From Rhizopus arrhizus (Eukaryota; Mucoromycota; Mucoromycetes; Mucorales; Rhizopodaceae), in NCBI GenBank assembly GCA_024220505.1, contig JAKZZE010000001.1, positions 2,728,001 through 2,792,000 on the forward strand: a stretch of 64,000 nucleotides of DNA, in the 5' to 3' direction. The position numbers were made by a program, and so were the translations under genes. The notes under the pieces are model-generated. The model saw only the letters and a program-made list of their open reading frames with translations. It made no database searches and was not told where the DNA came from. How positions within the stretch are numbered: position 1 is the first letter of the stretch; the number at the start of each line of letters is the position of its first letter. Below, piece after piece: positions 42,829 to 54,243 of the stretch.

Positions 42829-43575
42829 ATGGGCAAGAAAACTGAAGCAGTTACACCTGGCCAACGTCTTGGATATGCAGCTGATTATATACAAGGTCCT
42901 GGAACATATGAAAGAGATGGATTGCTTTATGCAAGTGTTGTTGGTCACAAATACATTGATCAGTCAAAGAATGAACAAGTAAATTTGAAAGATTTAAAAT
43001 AATTTTAGTTAATACTTACTGTAATAACATAGCTACCTACAATTAGAGTATCAAAAGAAAAAGAGCAATCGGCTGTACCAGAAGTTGGTAGTGTGGTAAA
43101 AGCATACTTTTATTAACGCTTATTCTACTTGATCTAAAAGCCTATTCAAAAATTGATAGATCACAGGTAAAGTCATTCGAGTAGCACCTCATCAAGCAAC
43201 TATTGCCATTATGGTAGTTGGAGAAACACCTTGCAAAGAAGATTTTATGGGTGTCATTCGGTAAATGAGACACAAGAAAAAATAACAGTCCTATAATGCT
43301 AACTATTATCAAACAATAGCACGCAAGACGTTCGTGCAGCAGAAAAGGATAAAGTAAAGATTTACAACTCATTTAGACCAGGCGATATCGTCAAAGCAGA
43401 TGTTATTTCTTTAGGTGATGCAAGATCCTATGTCTTATCAACAGCTAAGAATGAACTTGGTGTTATTTTTGCAACAAGTGTTGCTGGTGTACCTATGATA
43501 CCCATTTCTTGGCAAGAAATGCAATGTCCAAAGACAAAGACAATTGAGTTGCGTAAATGCGCTAAACCAGTCTAA
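42829..43575 (+). CDS. CSL4: Exosome cap subunit Csl4 (EXOSC1)
   Basis: Four exons: 42829-42978, 43033-43095, 43160-43260, 43320-43575; 189 residues. Residues 9-50 (TPGQRLGYAADYIQGPGTYE, ASVVGHKYID) match the N-terminal Csl4 domain with its PG..L and GPGTY signature. The S1 RNA-binding domain follows (ITGKVIRVAPHQATIAIMVV, FRPGDIVKADVISLGDARSY). The C-terminus CPKTKTIELRKCAKP has two Cys as in the zinc-ribbon end. Csl4 caps the RNA exosome in nucleus and cytoplasm and helps route RNA to the core. The first intron acceptor at 43031-43032 was chosen to give LPTIRVSKE in frame; introns are 54-64 nt. Confidence 0.92.
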
Positions 43576-44506
43576 TAATAAACTTTGTATATAAATCACA
43601 TATGGATTGATAGTAAGAAGAATGCGATTACTTCAAATGTTGTACATTAAATTGCATGTGCGTGATTTTTTAAAAAAGATGCTTGCTGAACATACCTAAG
43701 ATAGGGAGAACAGCAAGGTTTTTCTTAAAAGAATTTTTATGTATACATCTTTCATTATTCCAATCAAGTATTGAACGTAGCTGTCTGGTACATAAAACAT
43801 GATATTGGGGCATTTGCTTTTCGGAGCATAGAAATGCATAAAAGTGAGAAGCCGTTACTGTGGCTTGGAAATAGGTTTGCATTTTTATTGTCTTCATTCT
43901 TTATAAACAGAAACGTCTAAATATAAAAGTTTATGTTTTGAAACTTCCTGTTTTATCAACTTGTATCTAAATGGTATCACTGTAAGCAATTTGTTGTTGG
44001 TAGCTTACGTTTATAAAGTCATTATGCATTTTATGACATTAATGAACATAGACGGGTGAGGCCTCTATTGAAATCATTGAAAAAGGAATCGAAGAACAAT
44101 CCTCACCTACTAAAGCGAAATAGACTACGCCGTAAATGGCAAAGTATGAAAAAGCAAGAATTTTGAATACTCGCGCCTTTCAAATCAGATATAGTGATAC
44201 AATTTATGCATTTTGGAGTTGTTACTGACATCATGTACAGCTTAAATGCTCCTGTGATGTTGAATTGAATGGAGACTCAGATGCATTAGTAATTGCAATA
44301 AAAGATTTACAAAAAAGAAGGATCCTTTGATTGCTAGACGCTTCTTACCTGATAATACGTACGAAGATTGAGATGTGAAGGATTTGATTGTAGAATAAAG
44401 GAATAAGGATAAAAAAATAAATTGTTTTGCTCCGTTAAAATTGATTCCTTTTGGATGATTTTATTTTAATATTCTGTACAATTCCTCTTTTCTTCTTCTC
44501 ATATCA
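43576..44506. other. Intergenic between CSL4 and mitochondrial uL13
   Basis: The two genes converge here. A 75-codon minus frame (43670-43897) and scattered plus-strand coding-like words near 44060-44400 may be old element debris, not recognised. Confidence 0.45.
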
Positions 44507-45115
44507 TTACTGCTGTTCAACACCATGTTGTTTAATAATATTAGCTTCATAAGGATGTTCACTGCCTTCAAAAATCTTTAAACGATCCAATCTAACTTGA
44601 CGAAGTCTATTCTTTGGTAACATGCCTGAAATGGCCTTGCGAATGGGCTATTTTGTATACTTAGAAAAAGTTTTGCTTTCAATTTTTTTTTGGTTTACCT
44701 CTGTTGAATCTTTGGCTTGCAAATCTTTAAAATTAATTTCCTTTAATCCGCCAGGATACATGGTGTGGTGACGATATAATTTTTGCTCTGCTTTCTTTCC
44801 AGAAACCAAAACATCTTTAGCATTAATTACAACAACATAATCTCCACAATCAGCTATAAAGCAATAATCATAAGTTACTTTCTCTCTTTCTAAGCTATTA
44901 ATCTTTGTGTACCTGCTGGATCGTAAATAGGTTTATGCTTTCCCATCAAAGTTGTTGCAACATTAGTGGCTAAACGTCCTAAAACCCTTTGTTTAGCATC
45001 AACGACATGCCACACACGAGCATATGCAAGAGCAGTCTAATAAAAAAAGGGAGATTGAGTTACTTCATCGATTTTCTTATTGACAAAAACATACATTGCC
45101 AACAGCTTGTGACAT
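44507..45115 (-). CDS. MRPL13: Mitochondrial large-subunit ribosomal protein uL13m
   Basis: Four exons, minus strand: 45115-45095, 45036-44913, 44853-44699, 44647-44507; 146 residues. It starts [20 protein letters not shown]. The family motifs are [52 protein letters not shown] and the terminal [20 protein letters not shown] followed by [14 protein letters not shown]. This is the bacterial-type L13 (yeast Mrpl23), part of the mitoribosome large subunit. The N-terminus lacks a long presequence, as is usual for this protein. The first exon has only 21 coding bases. Introns are 51-58 nt, all GT-AG. Confidence 0.92.
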
Positions 45116-45336
45116 ATTTTTATTCTTTAAAGCTAAAGCAGGGTCTTTATGTTTTCAGGTATTCATAACAAATTTTTTCCCAATTGACAGCCAATTTCAA
45201 TCACAGACATCGGCAAAGTTCGGTCTGAATATCTTTGTCGGACTTTTCATATGATCTTTAGACGTCCATTTCTTGAATACGTTTAATAATGTATTTATTG
45301 TAAAATTTTAATGACCCAAATTGAGCATTTCTTGAA

Positions 45337-47086
45337 TACAACGAGAACGGTAAATATTATCACTTTGTAAAAACTAAATGTCCATTACTAAAAAATAAAT
45401 TATACTTTGCCAAAAATAATTGTCCCAAAGTAAAATTTATTCGTCTATTTATATCAAGAAAATTTGTCTTTTTGAATAAAGGGAAATATCACAATAGATT
45501 AAATTAAATTAGCTAGAAAAATGATATAAACTTCTTAAGATTTTAAACCCGGTCAGCTTCTTTTCTACCTTTGCTTCAAAGCTTCGTAGTGACAAATACT
45601 TTCTTTTACGAAGATGGGAAGGAAAATGTCTACAATGAACAAGGAATAAAAACTTTTGACCCTATGGAGGAAATGCTAACGCAAATCACGGATCCTAACA
45701 TTATCCTGGAAACTATTACCTCTCAAAGCTCCTATTTAGAAACCCGCAAGTCTATCGAAGAAAAAATCGAGAAAGAAAAAAAGCGATGATATAAAGCCAA
45801 AAGTTGTTACCAAACCAAAATCAAAGGACTACTTACAATGGTCATAATGATAAGGCAAATGAGGTGTTTATAGATCGAATGCTAGAGAATGCGGAGGAAA
45901 GAGGAAGAATGGTTTGATTTGCAAAAGAGCTTAACATTAAACCTCGTACTGCTCGACGATGGTGGGTGTGTTGCCAAAAAAACAAAAGAAGCGCCATATA
46001 AGCTTTCAAAAATGAACACTGGTCGTAAATGCTCCTTCATATTTGAACACGAGGAATACACTCGAAATTTACTTGACGTGGATCCTCAGCTTTAAATTGA
46101 AGATATTATTAATAGTTTGTCTAAACAGTTTATCTGTTTTTCTATTTTTAAGACACAACCTAATCATCACTTGAGGAACAACATGCTAATGACAATCAAA
46201 AAACCTACATTTGAACCCAAAGTTAGAAGCTCTGCCGGCAATTTACAGACAAGATACGAATAGTTCAAGGAATGGAAAGACATTGATTTAGATTTCACAG
46301 AAAATTGTGTCTTTATTGATGAAGCTGAATTTCATATTGATTTGAGGAATGAGTGGGTCATATCTGGCCTTGGAACACCTGTCATAGTAAAGATACCAAA
46401 AATTAAAGCCCCATCACATACAACCGTTGGTGCCATACACGCTTTTAGTGTCATTCATGTAGCAATAAAGAAGTCACTATCAAGAAAAGAGAAGCTTCAA
46501 ATCAAAGAAATGGTCGCCACGTAAAAAAAGTGAAAAGTGAATAAAAGTAACAAGCATACTGCAGATGAGTTTGTTGCAGAGGAGTCAGTACTAGAATGCA
46601 TTGATATTAATGAGTATAATGCTCAAGATAATATCACACCTGCGTCCAAAGGTACAACAACTGCGCGTTTTATCAAATTCATTAATGTTCTGCTTGATGT
46701 CATGGATGATGAAAATCTAAAAGGAAGTTTTTTAGTGATGGATAATTGTATCATCCATCAATCAAAACTGATGATCAGGAAGATTGAAAATCATGGTTAT
46801 AGGGTGATGTATCTGCCCTCATATTCACCCGAATTAAATCCAATTGAACAGTTCTGGACATTTGTAAAAGTAAGATCGAAGCATCACAGGTTGTTGACTG
46901 AAGAAAAATGTCTGAAAGTATTGCTGAGGCTTGTAGTGATATACCTGTTGAAAATTTGTACAATTTTGCTAGTCATTCTAAACAACAAATTATTCATTGT
47001 TATAATAAAGTCTCATTCTAAATATTCTAATTGTCTAAAAATAAACAATTTTTGGCAAAGTGACAATATTTGCCGTTCTCGCTGTA
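45337..47086 (+). mobile_element. Decayed Tc1-like element with imperfect 31-bp end repeats
   Basis: The left end (45337-45367, TACAACGAGAACGG...) and right end (47056-47086, ...CCGTTCTCGCTGTA) are inverted repeats matching at 28 of 31 positions, including a terminal TA at each side that would be the target duplication. Between them lies a broken plus-strand DD34E transposase. Ends mutated at three positions and a broken gene indicate an old insertion. It sits just upstream of the mitochondrial uL13 gene. Confidence 0.8.
45860..47010 (+). pseudogene. Tc1-type DD34E transposase, broken
   Basis: In order on the plus strand, across changing frames: AEERGRMV*FAKELNIKPRT (helix-turn-helix, about 45888-45950), NCVFIDEAEFHI (first Asp, about 46303-46340), and LVMDNCIIH with 34 residues to the Glu of LNPIEQFW (46732-46860). 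Stops interrupt at many points, and two open pieces remain (46342-46524 and 46537-47133, the latter read beyond the true end). Motif order and D-34-E spacing match the remnant at 6901-7640, but the sequences are not close enough to call the same element. Confidence 0.78.
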
Positions 47087-48118
47087 AATCAAGCCGCAAT
47101 GCTTTGTGTGGCATGTCTAACACCCTATTTTGATGTCAAGGCTATATCGTTTTCTGATGAACTTTATTTTGTTTTTAACTTCAGTTCAAACTTTAGACAA
47201 TGTGAGTATGCATGAAGTAATACATTAAGAGGCTTCCCTTTTTCGCTTCTCTATTAAATGATATAGTTACACGGTTTAACATGCATATTTCTATTTCATC
47301 TTAAGTTTACATCATCATGCCATTTTAAGCTCATATATAGCCCTAATACTTGCAAAAGACAGTGAGTGGCAAATTAGTGAGTGATTAATTGAATATAGTC
47401 AAGAGATAAGAGCTACAAAATGAAATGAAATACATTCAATTTCCTAAATGACTTTGTAATCAGTATTTTTGACTTGATTTCATTTTCTTTATAGTGCTTT
47501 GCTTTTTTTTTTTTTTTTTTTTTTTTAATGAATAAATTATCTTACAAGTATGATGGCCGTCAAAAGTCTTCCTCTAGCATGTAAATATTTGTAGTATATC
47601 CCTACAGTCTTGCAGTTGCACAGTACACTACTATGCGCTCTCATCATTATCTATAGAGGCAGTATTGGCTAACTGTAAGATAACATCTTCTGTTCAATGA
47701 CTTTTTTTAATACTGAATCAAGAAATTCCTTTTATTCCTTTTGTTTTACACCAATAAAATACATTACTTACCCGATAGATAAGCAAAAGCAGCTATAAAA
47801 TGTAGGAATTTGCTTTGAAAGATTCAAGGCCTCCATATTGCTCAGTCTTTACCTTGATTTTCTTTGTGACTTTCATAAAACAGTTCTCTTTTGAATGCTC
47901 CATGCTACCCAGTAAATTTAAGTTTATAATATCCCTTTTTTTTTACTAAAGAGAAATAAATGAAAAATGTGTTGGTTTAGTTATCCAAGCTATGCGCTTA
48001 TTTTTCTGATACTAGTTTAGAAATACAGTCATTGTGGCTATGTTTAAGGCGAAGCATTCGGTTGTTAAATATTATTGCTCTTTTTTTTTTCTATTGTTAT
48101 TATTATTAGCAGTAAAAA
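47087..48118. other. Intergenic, about 1 kb
   Basis: No gene seen; contains a long T tract near 47504-47527. Its right end is the pyrimidine-rich promoter region of MOG1. Confidence 0.5.
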
Positions 48119-48834
48119 ATGAGTCAATCATTGTTTGGAGGAGCGATCGTAATTCCTCTTGGAAAGTCCTTTCTTGATGCAAGGTAATGACAGAAAAAAG
48201 CGTAAATTGCTTAAAACTAAATGAAATAAAAAAACAATAGTCAGTTCCGACAGGTTCCTGATAATCAAGAAGTTTTTGTAGACACCATTACGCAGCAAAG
48301 TTTAATTGTTGAGCTTTTAGAACAAGTGGATGCTCAAGATCAAGACATTGCAAGGTACGCATTGTCGTTTGAACATTTTTAAAATAAGCTTACACTCCAA
48401 AAAGATTTCATTTTCAACAGTTATCTGATGATAACGAGGCGGCTCAGTCTAGCGTGTTGTATGTTGAACGATTCAATCCGCAAGAAATAACGCCACTTTT
48501 ACCGTAAGTTTTTTTTTGTATTTTTTTTTTTTATATAAACATGTATGATAGACATGATACAACTGAAGTTTATATTTTACATGGAAAGCAACATATTTCA
48601 AAATTCAATGAAAAAGAGGATGCATTGAACACAGTTGATATCATATTAGTCGTTCTTCGGCTAAGACAAGTGGAAACAGATTGTGTGATCTCTATCAATG
48701 TACCTACTCAAGTGGCACCATCTAGTAGTGAATCTGCTATTTCCTTTGTACAGTCGAATGAAGAGTCAGTGAAGGAAGAAATAATGGCTCTGTTGAAAGG
48801 ATTTCAAGTGAAAAATTGGGATTTGTTTGGATAA
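48119..48834 (+). CDS. MOG1: Mog1, Ran GTPase-binding nuclear import factor
   Basis: Four exons: 48119-48183, 48241-48354, 48405-48503, 48552-48834; 186 residues. LFGGAIVIPLGKSFLDASQF followed by RQVPDNQEVFVD is the Mog1 N-terminal signature, then LIVELLEQVDAQDQDIARFH, and the C-terminal DIILVVLRLRQVETDCVISI. Mog1 binds Ran and promotes nucleotide release, supporting nuclear protein import. The third-exon acceptor (48403-48404) was chosen over 48419-48420 because only it gives RFHFQQLSDDNEAAQSS in frame. Introns are 48-57 nt. It converges on the EI24-like gene with about 220 bp between stops. Confidence 0.9.
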
Positions 48835-49054
48835 AAATAATACATGAACATTTTCTTGAGAAAAAGAAGCGGTTTTTATACTGTAGTTGATCTTTTTTTT
48901 TCTTTACAGATTATTTAGTGTTTATGATTACACAGGAAGGGGGGGATTTTAAACTTTTTTTTAAAAAAAAGGTGGTACATATTAAGTAGCACAGCAATTG
49001 ACAGGTATGGATAAACTCTTTCCTTGCTTACAGGCCATATGACAAAATTCAGTT

Positions 49055-50045
49055 TTATTGAAGAAGTGGCGTTTGTTCAGTAGCGTTACTAGTCTTATTT
49101 GCAGAGCTTGCTTCTTGGTCTTCGGATGTTTCCAAATTTTCCTTATAAATATATGATACCCATAAAGCAGTGCCTACGATATTTGTCCATACGAAAAGGA
49201 AGTTGAATAAGGGAATGAGCTCTAAAGCAAACGCAACCGCACCAAAATTAGCGTAGGTCCACTTGTTTTTGCATGCCTGACGATAAGATTCTGAAACTTT
49301 AAGACCACGAACTTCGATATCGTAGTGCAAGTGTTGGCTCCAACTTTTATAAAGTGTTTGAGTGATACAATTACAAAAAATAAAAAGGAAACTAAACTTA
49401 CGCTGTTGGCCAACCGTTAATATAACAAGCTAAAGCAGTACCAAGCACAGGAATCAGTTGAAGAGGTGCAGTTAAGATTAAGAGAAAAATCTATTTTAAA
49501 TGTTTTATTTTTCCTTCTCACTATGACACCATATTATCATTTACCTTGGTCATTAATAGCACCCAAAGAACAATAACGCTTGACTTTATATTACGCCAAA
49601 TAATGACTAATCTAGGGATATCTTCCGTATCATCCAACAAGTCACCTAATCCCTCTGCTTTCAAGGTAGCATCAAACACAGCGTCTTGAAACATGGGTAC
49701 CAGGATAGCAAAGAAGATTAAGTTAAGAATAGCACTTTCCAGAATAACTGACACGGCCGAAACAAACCAAGACATCCATTCTGGCCAGTTCAGCTCTATC
49801 AGTTTATCAAACTGACGAGGAAATAATACTTTTAAAGAGAAGCCAATAGAAAAAACACTAAATACAAGCGACAATAAAATAGGAGCAAGTGTTTTCAACC
49901 AAAGTTGCTATGTGCAAAACAATAAGAAAATCGTTTTTGTACAAAATGATATGTGTATATGTACCTTTGGACGAGTCAAAAGGAAATAAATTCCTTTGAA
50001 AGGAAAAACAAACGAAGGTATTCTTTTTATTTCCGGAAGAGACAT
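49055..50045 (-). CDS. EI24-domain multi-pass membrane protein
   Basis: Four exons, minus strand: 50045-49965, 49907-49545, 49490-49402, 49343-49055; 273 residues. It opens MSLPEIKRIPSFVFPFKGIY, the usual start of fungal EI24-like proteins, where a conserved amphipathic FPFKGIYFLL segment precedes the first helix. Hydrophobic stretches lie at about residues 30-50, 75-100, 140-175 (IFLLILTAPLQLIPVLGTAL) and 210-240 (FALELIPLFNFLFVWTNIVG). The C-terminus is short, polar and cytosolic. Animal EI24 is an ER protein linked to autophagy and calcium; the fungal function is poorly known. Start codons of this gene and PKA are divergent, 243 bp apart. Confidence 0.75.
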
Positions 50046-50288
50046 CTTTTGTACTAACAAGGAAAGGAAACTGAAAAAAAAAAGAAATAAAAAAAAGTTT
50101 TTCACTATTGTTTATAAAAATGTCCTTGTCCGTGTATTACATTGTACAAAAGATGTTTCCTTGGCGACAAAAAAAGGGGGATGAACTTGTTAAAAGCAGT
50201 CATTTGAGTTTTAATTTTTCTGGAATAAAAAAAAAATACAGTAATCAATTTTTACTCTCCCCTCTCTCTCTTTTTCGGCTAGAAAAAC

Positions 50289-51624
50289 ATGTCTTTTATA
50301 CACAAGCTGATGAATAAAGCAACAAGGAATAGCTCAATAAATAGCGAGTCAAAGTCAAATTCTCGTCGGTCTTTCTTTGGATTCGGTAGCACAACACAAG
50401 ACAAGGAAGAAAAACCGAAAATGGAAGATGCATCAACTTTAAATAGTGCAGGTAATAAAAAAAAATGAAAGGGGTGAACGTAACCAGAACTTACTAAAAA
50501 AGAAGAAGATAGAGAAGGTAGAATAAAACATTACTTTCGTTTTGATTAATCTTACATATAAGAAAAAAAAAGTGAAGCAGCAACAGCCACTACACCAAGA
50601 AAAGCGTAATAGCGATAGTCGAGCTCAATTAAAATTAGAAGACTTCAAGTTGATACGCACTGTGGGAACAGGTTCCTTTGGAAGAGTTCACTTGTCACAG
50701 TCAAATCACAATGCTCGATATTACGCCATTAAAGTATTAAAAAAGTCTGAAGTAGTACGATTAAAACAAGTGGAGCATACAAATAATGAAAAGCATATAT
50801 TGGAAACAACAACTAATCCATTTATGGTTAATCTATGGGGCACGTTTCAAGATGATATCAATCTTTACATGGTAATGGACTATGTACCAGGTGGTGAATT
50901 ATTTAGTATCCTTAGAAAAGCTAGAGTAAGCAATAAATTGAAAATCCGCGCTTTGAGTTAATATCAAACATAGAGATTTCCCGATCATGTAGCAAAGTTT
51001 TACGCAGCAGAGGTTGTGCTTGTAATAGAATATCTTCATTCAAAGAATATCATTTATCGTGATCTGAAGCCAGAAAATGTATTAATTGACGCGAATGGAC
51101 ATATTAAGATAACTGACTTTGGGTTTGCAAAATATGTGCCTGATATTACATGGACTTTATGTGGAACGCCGGATTATTTAGCACCTGAAGTAATTCAATC
51201 CAAAGGTTATGGTAAAGCAGTGGATTGGTGGAGCTTGGGTATCTTAATCTTTGAAATGTTGGCTGGTCATCCACCATTTTTTGATGATGATCACCTTAAA
51301 TTATACGAGAAGATCATTCAAGGCAAGCTTCGATGGCCTCCCTTTTTTGATCCGCATGCTAAAGATTTATTAAAGCGACTGCTGACCAGTGATTTATCCA
51401 GACGATTTGGTAACTTAAAGGGAGGTGCCCAAGACATTAAGGAACATGCCTGGTTCAGCACAGTTGATTTTACAAAATTAGCGAATCGACAAACAAAACC
51501 TCCATTTGTACCCAAGATACAAGGCGAAGGGGATTGTTCTAATTTTGATAAATATCCAGAAACAAACGAGAAATATGGCGTATCGGGTGTAGATCTTTAT
51601 AGAGAAAAATTCATTGATTTCTAA
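50289..51624 (+). CDS. cAMP-dependent protein kinase (PKA) catalytic subunit
   Basis: Three exons: 50289-50451, 50573-50925, 50974-51624; 388 residues. A variable Ser-rich N-terminus (about 75 residues) precedes the AGC kinase domain: GTGSFGRV (P-loop), YYAIKVLKK (Lys), [13 protein letters not shown] (catalytic loop), [10 protein letters not shown], and the activation loop [14 protein letters not shown] with the PKA Thr. The C-terminal extension [20 protein letters not shown] carries the AGC tail, ending EKFIDF. In Mucorales PKA controls dimorphism, growth and sporulation. The second-exon acceptor (50571-50572) follows a run of A and was selected because it alone joins the frames. There is no sign of decay. 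Confidence 0.92.
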
Positions 51625-51826
51625 TAATTAGAGTCGATGAAGTGGAATAGCACAAAATATAACAGTACAAATCATGGATATAATAATACTAATTGTTAAT
51701 AGCCAAATTGACCTTGAAATTAACATGCGCTTTACTTGTGGTTGTTTAATTGAATTAAATCTAAACGTAGTTGTCTCGCTATTTATTATAATGATCAAAC
51801 ACGCAGTTGTTGCATACTTTTCATGT

Positions 51827-52636
51827 TTACCTTTTATTGAACAAAAGTACCCAAAGTGGATCCAAACCGGTTAAAAAAATTAAAAGGTTATATATTCCAA
51901 TCCAGAAGGGTAATAGTACCTGATTATAGGTATCAGTTCATACTCATCTATCGTATGCACGAACCTATCCACTGCTTACCCAAAAGCGTGTCCTCCATTG
52001 TGGATAACCTAGAAAGATCAAAGAAAGTGAAGTAGTCAATGCAGCAAACAAGGAAACTAAGCCAAGAATTAACCGACCTATTTGCTGATATAGTGTCACA
52101 TTCCCCCACACTTTCAGTTTCAAAAATTTGGGATAAGCAAATCGCTGCATGTATTCAAACACATAATTTTTAGCCTCAGAAAACAGCAAAGGATCATCCC
52201 TTGCATTTTCCTCCTTTTCTAATTCTTTGCAAATTCTCTTTCTTAATTCAATAGGTAACTGAGTCACTTCTTTTGTCGCTGAAGATATAAGGTATCTTAG
52301 GATCAATCGTTGTGATGAATCCGACAAGTCTTTACGACTAGGTATCTTTTCATTGTCCAAAGCGGATGGATGTTGAGAGAGTCTGTTTAGCAATCGAGGT
52401 GATTGAAATCCTTCACTCAGGTCTGTCTCTGATAAATGTCCTGTACGATGCATCGTCTTGACATATTTTCTCCATAATAATTCATGGTGTTGTAAGTCCA
52501 AATAAAAATCTAATACCTCTTCCATTTTCAGTCTATCTCTCATAATAATATAAAAGTTATACAAGCAGATGGGTGGTAAGGTTTTTCTATTCAATATTTG
52601 ATCTAGTGTAGGTAAATCTGAATGAATATCTTCCAT
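51827..52636 (-). CDS. RAX1: Rax1-like RGS-domain membrane protein
   Basis: Two exons, minus strand: 52636-51980 and 51919-51827; 249 residues. Residues 1-150 form an RGS-like domain split by a linker: LPTLDQILNRKTLPPICLYN and EVLDFYLDLQHHELLWRKYV, then YLISSATKEVTQLPIELRKR and NYVFEYMQRFAYPKFL. Three membrane helices follow: RLILGLVSLFAALTTSLSLI, LLPFWIGIYNLLIFLTGL and DPLWVLLFN. The architecture matches yeast Rax1, which with Rax2 marks bipolar bud sites. Without the small second exon the protein would stop at WVSSG; the exon restores the family's C-terminal helices. It ends 202 bp from the PKA stop, convergent. Confidence 0.82.
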
Positions 52637-52699
52637 GTTTTATATAACAAAAGGAAAAAAGAGGAAAATTATTTTTTATTCTTTTTTTTTTCTTGGTAA
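52637..52699. promoter_or_regulatory. 63-bp divergent promoter between RAX1-like and phosphoesterase genes
   Basis: Only 63 bp separate the start codons of two divergent genes. It contains a T-rich tract on the right and TTTATATAA-like sequence on the left. Both transcripts must start within or overlap here. Confidence 0.6.
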
Positions 52700-53509
52700 A
52701 TGATTATAGTGAATAATACCAACACCAAAAAGGAAAACTACATTCGTGTCGTTTGCATTTCAGACACACACAGCAAAACAAACTTCAATATACCTGATGG
52801 AGACATCCTCAGTAAGTGGTTATTCTAGTTTTTTACTTTTTTCTTTCTTTTATATATTCATTTCATTAGCAAGTTCATGCTGGTGACATTACTAGAAGAA
52901 GTACACCGAAGGAATTTGTAGAAGTGATAGAATGGCTAGGTTCTTTACCACACAAGCGAGTATACTCTTTATATGTACATTTTTATGTTAACATACTAGT
53001 GTAGAATCAAGATTATTACAGGCGGTAATCACGACCATTACTTGGATGAAGATTTTGGCGGTTTCAGAGAAAAACAAAAGATACTTGCACTCATGGACTT
53101 CAACAAACTAACCTACCTTGAACATCAATTCTACCAACTCCCTCCTGAATTAGGTTCTCTAAGGCTATTTGTTTCTCCTTATGCACCTATTCATTTGGGC
53201 GGTGCATTCATGCTGGAGGATATGTCTAATATTTGGAACGATATCCCCCCGGTAGATATCCTTGTGAGTCACACACCACCCTTTGGATATCAAGATCAAG
53301 TTATAAGGAATAGTAGACATGTAGGATGCCGTTACTTGAGGGATAAAATTAAACAGATTAAACCTAAAGTGTCCATATTTGGTCATATACACGAAGCGCA
53401 TGGATATACATTTGATGAGGAGGGTATACTGTATATAAATGCTTGCTTAAATGATTATCGTTACAGGCCTATTAATACACCCATTACATTTGATATGTCT
53501 ATCGAATAA
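52700..53509 (+). CDS. Calcineurin-like metallophosphoesterase (MPPED type)
   Basis: Three exons: 52700-52811, 52874-52959, 53012-53509; 231 residues. Metal-binding motifs appear in the expected order: VCISDTHS (D-x-H), HAGDIT (GD), ITGGNHDHYL (GNHD), LVSHTPP (H) and FGHIHEAHG (GH.H). Length and spacing fit the MPPED1/2 group of small cytosolic phosphoesterases, which hydrolyse cyclic nucleotides or other phosphodiesters; the natural substrate is unknown. Two acceptors (52872-52873 and 53010-53011) were picked over nearby AGs because they alone give ILIHAGDIT and HKRIITGGNHD. Divergent from the Rax1-like gene. Confidence 0.85.
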
Positions 53510-53958
53510 TAAATATCATTTTTTATTACTCTTTAAAAATCAATCTATTCTGAAGCTATAATCAGTAGAATGCTGATAATCGGAATTTCAATTACTATTG
53601 TTATTCTTTGCTGCATTTTCATTTTGACAATCTTTCTCATCAGTCAAGCTTTCTTGCTGGTCTTGAATTTTTTTATATGAACCCTGTTTAATAAATATGT
53701 AGCATTTCCTGAAAGTGATTATACTAAAAAATGTTTTTGCCATTACCTGTTGAAAATAAAGCTTCGCCTCAATTTATTTACTCAAAAATGAAAAAAAAAA
53801 AACTCAAGCGTTTAACGTCTCATTTTTTGCTCTTAAACAATAGTTAGTTTCTTTTCCAGTAAACTTATTACTGCTTCTCATTCAATTTATTGCGAACCAC
53901 TCAATGATGTCTCTACTGCAACGTAGCCTATAGTCAACAAGTCATGATGTACTTACGA
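53510..53958. other. Intergenic, nothing recognised
   Basis: AT-rich stretch downstream of the phosphoesterase gene, with no recognisable gene on either strand. Confidence 0.5.
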
Positions 53959-54243
53959 TCAAGTGCTGAATTCCCATTTCCATTTTTCTTTTTTTTGTAA
54001 ACATTTGACAATCTTTTCAAATTGCGTTTTCGCTTTAAAACATAAATCCTTAATGACAACTATTTTTTCTTCTTCAACGTAACACTCATTTTCAAATTTA
54101 TCTTTCGATATTTGATATAGTAGCTGAATAGCTGGATCATGTTTTTGACCGATAGATAATATATTTCTTTTCTGCTGAATAAGAAAGTGACCTAAAGCTA
54201 CCGATTTGTTCAAAGGATTGTCGTTTAAATGAGTTTGAAACAT
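53959..54243 (-). CDS. Small hypothetical frame, possibly truncated by LINE insertion
   Basis: 94 codons on the minus strand, charged and probably helical (for example YVEEEKIVVIKDLCFKAKTQ). Its ATG lies in the CATG at 54241-54244, exactly where a LINE ORF1 begins in the other direction. The apparent start may therefore be an accident of the insertion, with the true 5' part of a host gene lost or displaced. Family not recognised. Confidence 0.35.
   Translation of the reverse strand: MFQTHLNDNPLNKSVALGHFLIQQKRNILSIGQKHDPAIQLLYQISKDKFENECYVEEEKIVVIKDLCFKAKTQFEKIVKCLQKKEKWKWEFST

Noticed and set aside
48405..48420. Acceptor at 48419-48420 for the third MOG1 exon
   Set aside because: It breaks the frame and drops the conserved FHFQQL segment; 48403-48404 keeps both.
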